9,312 nucleotides of DNA from a bacterium. GTDB taxonomy: Bacteria > Patescibacteriota > Saccharimonadia > Saccharimonadales > UBA4665. The stretch covers positions 1 to 9,312 of the forward strand of contig JAJZHX010000012.1 in assembly GCA_021804315.1 (NCBI GenBank). The letters run 5' to 3'. The translations under genes were made by a program, and so were the position numbers. Below the pieces are notes generated by a model. The model was not told the DNA's origin. It worked only from the letters and a program-made list of their open reading frames with translations, and searched no databases. Positions within the stretch are counted from its first letter, which is position 1. Every line of letters starts with the position of its first letter. Shown here piece by piece: positions 6,045-9,312 of this stretch.

Positions 6045-6287
6045 ATGAATGTAGTTAATGTTCACGATGCAAAAACTAATTTCTCTAAACTACTTGATAG
6101 AGTCACTCATGGAGAGCGAATTATTATAGGAAAGGCTGGTAAGCCAATTGCTCGTCTAGAGCCAATGTCAATAACAGCCGGAACTAATAAGGTAGTTGGT
6201 GGCGGTTTTCGCTTGCAAGAAAAAGCCAGCCAGCCACTAACCCCTGAATATCTTAGTAAAATTGCTGAGAGTAAATACGAAAGTTAG
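6045..6287 (+). CDS. vapB: Antitoxin, Phd/YefM family, partner of VapC
   Basis: This 80-residue protein is predicted to neutralise the PIN toxin encoded next to it and to repress the shared promoter. The N-terminal DNA-binding half shows the Phd/YefM pattern: VHDAKTNFSKLLDRV (6-20), GERIIIGKAGKPIARLEP (23-40). The C-terminal half (about 46-80, with GGGF at 52-55 and PLTPEYL at 64-70) is the part that in this family wraps around the toxin. The length is typical. The ATG coincides with the predicted transcription start and the operator palindrome ends 5 nt before it, so tight autoregulation with leaderless translation is likely. The symbol vapB reflects the toxin partner; by fold it is Phd-like, not the AbrB- or RHH-type VapB. 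Confidence 0.9.
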   Translation: MNVVNVHDAKTNFSKLLDRVTHGERIIIGKAGKPIARLEPMSITAGTNKVVGGGFRLQEKASQPLTPEYLSKIAESKYES

Positions 6288-6298
6288 ATTTACAAAAT

Positions 6299-6712
6299 AT
6301 GGTATTTTTAGATGCTAACGTACTCATCTATTACCTAGATGAGACTGCGGAAAAGCATAATGATACTGTTAGACTTCTTCAGGAGTTAGTAGATGAACAA
6401 GAGCAGACTGCTACTTCTCATCATGTTATAGAGGAAGTGTTATTTGTAATTTCACGAATTCAGCCAGACGTTGATCTCTTAAAAGTAGTGCATCGCATAA
6501 GTGAGATACCATATATAATCCTTGTTGAGCCATCACCTAACTTAGCATTTGCTGAACGTTATGCATCTCTTAGCACTGATCTTAAGATGGGCATTAATGA
6601 TGCTCTATTATTGCAACTCATTGTGGATGCGGGAATCACAAAGCTATTTAGTTATGATAAACAGTTTGTCAGTAAAGCTACTCAATTAGCTATAGATAAA
6701 GTAGTTAAATAG
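6299..6712 (+). CDS. vapC: PIN-domain ribonuclease toxin VapC
   Basis: VapC toxins are Mg-dependent endoribonucleases that cut tRNA, rRNA or mRNA and stop growth when the antitoxin is lost. The 137-residue product is a single PIN domain of normal size. Acidic residues that would form the metal site are present: D5 in FLDANVLIYYLD (3-14), E45/E46 in VIEEVLFV (43-50), D101 in GINDALLLQ (98-106) and D120 in SYDKQF (118-123). The toxin therefore looks intact and active. It starts 11 nt after the antitoxin stop with no Shine-Dalgarno sequence, which suggests coupled translation and keeps toxin output below antitoxin output. The RNA target cannot be read from the sequence. Confidence 0.92.
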   Translation: MVFLDANVLIYYLDETAEKHNDTVRLLQELVDEQEQTATSHHVIEEVLFVISRIQPDVDLLKVVHRISEIPYIILVEPSPNLAFAERYASLSTDLKMGINDALLLQLIVDAGITKLFSYDKQFVSKATQLAIDKVVK

Positions 6713-6866
6713 CTAATAAGGTGCTCGTAAGACAGCCATTCAAGTGTACCAATCTCGACTTTTTGTCTTGAATATTCAGAAAAAAGTGCTAATAATTTGT
6801 GAATGAGCAGAACAAAAATTAAAATGAAAGAAATGCATAAGTTCAGAAGTAGCGGTTACATACGGA
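6713..6866 (+). other. Non-coding gap between vapC and the ftsK promoter
   Basis: No gene is visible. ATTCAAG (6738-6744) and CTTGAAT (6767-6773) form a 7-bp inverted repeat with a 22-nt loop, and TGAATATTCA (6769-6778) is a perfect palindrome. AAGACA (6729-6734) could instead pair with TGTCTT (6764-6769). No T-tract follows any of these on either strand, so none is called a terminator. This is probably the right border of the toxin-antitoxin insertion. Confidence 0.35.
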
Positions 6867-6895
6867 TTGACTTTTGTAGTATTTTGTTCTACAAT
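6867..6895 (+). promoter_or_regulatory. ftsK promoter
   Basis: TTGACT (6867-6872), a 17-bp spacer and TACAAT (6890-6895) match the sigma70 consensus at five of six positions in each box. The predicted start is about 6902, leaving a leader of about 47 nt before ATG 6949. A short inverted repeat, TTGTAG (6874-6879) and CTACAA (6889-6894), lies in the spacer and reaches into the -10 box. It could be an operator but may be chance. Confidence 0.75.
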
Positions 6896-6948
6896 TAATT
6901 TAATTGTTTAGATAAAAACTAATAAGTTGATAGAATAAGAGAAGCGTT

Positions 6949-9159
6949 ATGCCTAAAAAGAAAAAAAATAGTCGGACTAAAAAACAACTCGATGATGACA
7001 GCAAGACTAATTTTGGTGTTTTGTCTTTAGCTGTAGTGATGATTTTAATAGGGTTAGTCCTGCTTTTAGGTGGTTTTCATGCGGGTGGTCCAGCACCGAT
7101 AGGTCTATACAGGGCTTTATATTTTTTGTTTGGGCTTGCTACTTTTCTTATCCCAATAAGTTTAGTTTATTCAGGGGTTTATTTGTTAGTTAAGACAGAG
7201 CATAAATTACCAAAAAGTAAAATAGCGGGATTATTGGCAGTTATTATTTTATTCAGTAGTTTTATTTATACTGTTCTAGTTCAAAAAAGTCCTTCAGGTA
7301 ACTGGTTAGATAATAAACAGGGCGGACACATTGGGAGAGCTATTGGTGGATTAATCCTCTCAGCCTTTGATAAAGTACCTGCTAGCGTAGTATTAATAGT
7401 TTTAACATTGCTTATAGCTTTTTATGCTTTTTCTATTCCCCCAGTCGTTATTGTTAAGCTAATTAAGCTATTTAAAGTAGACAAAGAAGACCAAGAACCC
7501 GAACTAGAGGCTCTTAAAGCAAAAGCCGGCAACGACAGTTTTCAATTGAATGAAGGTGTTCCAGTGGTTCATCATGATAACTCATTAGTTCATGAACCGA
7601 CCAGACTAACAAGTCTTAAAAATACTGCTCAAAAATTAACTAACAATGAGAGCCATGAGGCTTTAACAACCACAACAGACTCAAGCTGGCAATTTCCAAA
7701 CACTCAATTGTTAAATCAAAAACAAGATAAAGCAGATGCTGGAGATGTTAATACAAATGCTAAATTAATTCATGATACTTTCGCCAATTTTAATATTGCG
7801 GTCGAGATGGAAGGCGCTAATATTGGTCCAAGAGTTACTCAGTATACTCTTAAACCACCTACGGGAGTTAAACTGACTAAAATTACTGCACTGGAGAATA
7901 ATTTAGCACTAGATTTAGCCGCTCATGCTATCAGAATTGAGGCGCCTATTCCTGGCAAAAGAGCAGTGGGCATAGAGGTGCCGAATGTAAAACCGGCTAC
8001 AGTTAGAGTAAGCTCAATTATTAATGCGGATTCTTGGCAATCCAGCAAGAGCAATTTAACACTAGTAATAGGTAAAGATATTGCTGGACATCCAGTAGTA
8101 ACAGATTTAGGCCGCATGCCTCATTTATTGGTTGCAGGGCAGACAGGTTCAGGTAAATCAGTGATGATTAATACGATCTTAACCAGTATGTTATTTAGGA
8201 ATTCACCATCAGATCTTAAGTTAATTTTAGTTGATCCAAAACAGGTCGAGCTTAAGCCTTATGATGAAATACCGCATTTATTAACCCCAGTTATTACTGA
8301 GCCAGAAAAATGTATTAGTGCTCTAAAATGGGCAGTAGCCGAAATGGAAAGAAGATATAAAGCACTAGCAGAAGTTAATAAACGAGATATTGTTGAATAT
8401 AATAATTTAAAAAAAGAAGAGGGAATGCCCTATATAGTTATTGTTATTGACGAGTTAGCTGACCTAATGATGATGGCAGCCAGAGACGTAGAAGCCTTAA
8501 TAGTCAGAATTGCTCAAAAAGCCAGAGCAGTAGGAATTCATCTGGTTTTAGCCACACAACGACCATCTGTTGATGTTATCACAGGATTAATTAAAGCCAA
8601 TATCCCTGCTAGAATTGCTTTTAAAACAACCTCTCAAGTTGATAGTCGAACTATTATTGATCAAGTTGGAGCCGAGAAACTTCTTGGCCAAGGAGATATG
8701 CTAATGACTTTAGCAGATTCACCAAAGCCAAGACGTATTCAGGGAGCATTTATTGACGGTGATGAAACCAATAAGATAATTGATTTTCTTCGCATGCAAA
8801 GACCACCTCAGTATGATGATGAGGTTGTCTCTCAGCCGGTTCAATTAAACGGTAAGGGCGGTATTGTTGCTGATTTTGGCTCGCAGGAGGGAAGTGATGA
8901 CATGATGTTGAAAGACGCTATCCAGGTTGTTGTAGATAACCGAAAAGCAAGTACAAGTTTACTTCAACGACGCTTAAGAATAGGTTATGGTCGAGCTGCT
9001 AGATTGATAGAAACTATGGAGGAGCAAGGAATAGTGGGACCAGCTGATGGGTCTAGACCACGAGAAGTACTAGTTAATTCTATAAACGATGTTTACGGTT
9101 CAGCTCAAAGTGACAATATAGACAATAATGAATCTTCCTATGACGCTCTGGATGGGTGA
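6949..9159 (+). CDS. ftsK: DNA translocase FtsK/SpoIIIE
   Basis: FtsK is a septum-anchored hexameric ATPase that pumps DNA during cell division and chromosome dimer resolution. The 736-residue protein begins with a lysine-rich stretch (3-14), then four hydrophobic segments at about 22-44, 52-81, 92-112 and 143-172, as in other FtsK/SpoIIIE proteins. A short polar linker (about 175-265) leads to the motor: alpha domain about 270-355, Walker A GQTGSGKS (397-404), Walker B IVIVIDELADL (496-506, D501 and E502) and ATQRPSVDVITGLIKANIPAR (535-555 region). The gamma winged-helix domain (about 650-708) has STSLLQRRLRIGYGRAARLIE (668-688 region), the DNA-orienting part. All key residues are present. 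The linker is short, closer to SpoIIIE than to E. coli FtsK. It has its own promoter. Its Shine-Dalgarno sequence is weak (GAGAAG, 6939-6944, 4 nt before ATG). It ends in TGA, which supports the standard code. Confidence 0.97.
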   Translation: MPKKKKNSRTKKQLDDDSKTNFGVLSLAVVMILIGLVLLLGGFHAGGPAPIGLYRALYFLFGLATFLIPISLVYSGVYLLVKTEHKLPKSKIAGLLAVIILFSSFIYTVLVQKSPSGNWLDNKQGGHIGRAIGGLILSAFDKVPASVVLIVLTLLIAFYAFSIPPVVIVKLIKLFKVDKEDQEPELEALKAKAGNDSFQLNEGVPVVHHDNSLVHEPTRLTSLKNTAQKLTNNESHEALTTTTDSSWQFPNTQLLNQKQDKADAGDVNTNAKLIHDTFANFNIAVEMEGANIGPRVTQYTLKPPTGVKLTKITALENNLALDLAAHAIRIEAPIPGKRAVGIEVPNVKPATVRVSSIINADSWQSSKSNLTLVIGKDIAGHPVVTDLGRMPHLLVAGQTGSGKSVMINTILTSMLFRNSPSDLKLILVDPKQVELKPYDEIPHLLTPVITEPEKCISALKWAVAEMERRYKALAEVNKRDIVEYNNLKKEEGMPYIVIVIDELADLMMMAARDVEALIVRIAQKARAVGIHLVLATQRPSVDVITGLIKANIPARIAFKTTSQVDSRTIIDQVGAEKLLGQGDMLMTLADSPKPRRIQGAFIDGDETNKIIDFLRMQRPPQYDDEVVSQPVQLNGKGGIVADFGSQEGSDDMMLKDAIQVVVDNRKASTSLLQRRLRIGYGRAARLIETMEEQGIVGPADGSRPREVLVNSINDVYGSAQSDNIDNNESSYDALDG

Positions 9160-9182
9160 ACTATAACCCGCACATGCTACTC

Positions 9183-9211
9183 TTGCCCTGAAGATATAAA
9201 TAGTTTAAAAT
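9183..9211 (+). promoter_or_regulatory. Promoter for the gene at the right edge
   Basis: TTGCCC (9183-9188), a 17-bp spacer and TAAAAT (9206-9211) match the consensus at four and five positions. Transcription would start near 9218 and give a leader of about 71 nt. The AAGGAG at 9212-9217 would then lie before the transcript start and not act as a ribosome site. It also has no start codon at a suitable distance. Confidence 0.45.
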
Positions 9212-9288
9212 AAGGAGCAATATTAAACTTCAGCTCATGACTAATTAATTTTAATGTGTATGGGCTTTAACCAAGGGAAGGAAATAAA

Positions 9289-9312
9289 TTGAATCAATAC
9301 GAAGTTGCCATA
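9289..9312 (+). CDS. Start of an unidentified gene (TTG start, truncated by window end)
   Basis: Eight codons are visible, MNQYEVAI if TTG 9289-9291 is read as the start. AAGGAA (9278-9283) lies 5 nt upstream in a purine-rich run, a good ribosome site, and a plausible promoter lies about 78 nt upstream. Eight residues do not identify a family. A primosomal PriA N-terminus is one possibility, but it is a guess. Confidence 0.5.

Noticed and set aside
6738..6773. ATTCAAG/CTTGAAT inverted repeat as the vapBC terminator
   Set aside because: Seven pairs with a 22-nt loop and no T-tract after it on either strand.
1..9312. CRISPR array, tRNA or rRNA gene, insertion sequence or phage element
   Set aside because: No regularly spaced repeats, no cloverleaf-like segment, no transposase or integrase motif and no terminal repeats were seen.

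Overview
The window reads as a low-GC, compact bacterial chromosome segment whose gene order is truB (3' end) - rpsO - pnp - small membrane ORF - uracil-DNA glycosylase - rnj (RNase J) - vapB - vapC - ftsK - start of another gene. All complete genes are on the + strand. The standard genetic code fits: TGA closes ftsK, and reading through it gives nothing sensible. The divergent but complete core proteins, very short intergenic gaps and AT-rich codon use suggest a Patescibacteria/CPR genome, most likely Candidatus Saccharibacteria (TM7). That assignment is inference from recalled gene order and protein flavour, not from a search.

Region 1 (1-3005) concerns RNA modification, the ribosome and RNA decay. 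The C-terminal part of pseudouridine synthase TruB is followed by a promoter that appears to start transcription at the rpsO start codon (leaderless). The 185-nt gap between rpsO and pnp contains a long imperfect hairpin (763-847, 24 base pairs) that ends 12 nt before the pnp ribosome binding site. It resembles, by position and shape, the RNase III-cleaved autoregulatory leader of enterobacterial pnp.

Region 2 (3014-5839) holds a 71-residue two-helix membrane protein of unknown role, an overlapping family-4-like uracil-DNA glycosylase and RNase J. The glycosylase lacks all four usual Fe-S cysteines. RNase J has a 65-residue basic N-terminal extension and a Tyr at the position usually held by the last zinc-binding His. 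PNPase and RNase J in one run of co-directional genes make this an RNA-turnover neighbourhood.

Region 3 (5840-6948) is an accessory insertion in this core neighbourhood: a Phd/YefM-type antitoxin and a PIN-domain (VapC) toxin, flanked by about 170-235 bp of non-coding DNA on each side. Its promoter has a perfect -35 box, 17-bp spacing, and a perfect 10-bp inverted repeat that covers the spacer and -10 box. This is a convincing autoregulatory operator. This transcript also appears leaderless.

Region 4 (6867-9312) has a good sigma70-type promoter and ftsK, the four-helix membrane-anchored DNA translocase with an intact motor and gamma domain. A further promoter follows, then the first eight codons of an unidentified gene that begins with TTG.

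The window seems to mix three ways of starting translation: leaderless (rpsO, vapB), Shine-Dalgarno-led (pnp, udg, rnj, the last gene) and probably coupled re-initiation without a Shine-Dalgarno sequence (the small membrane protein, vapC).
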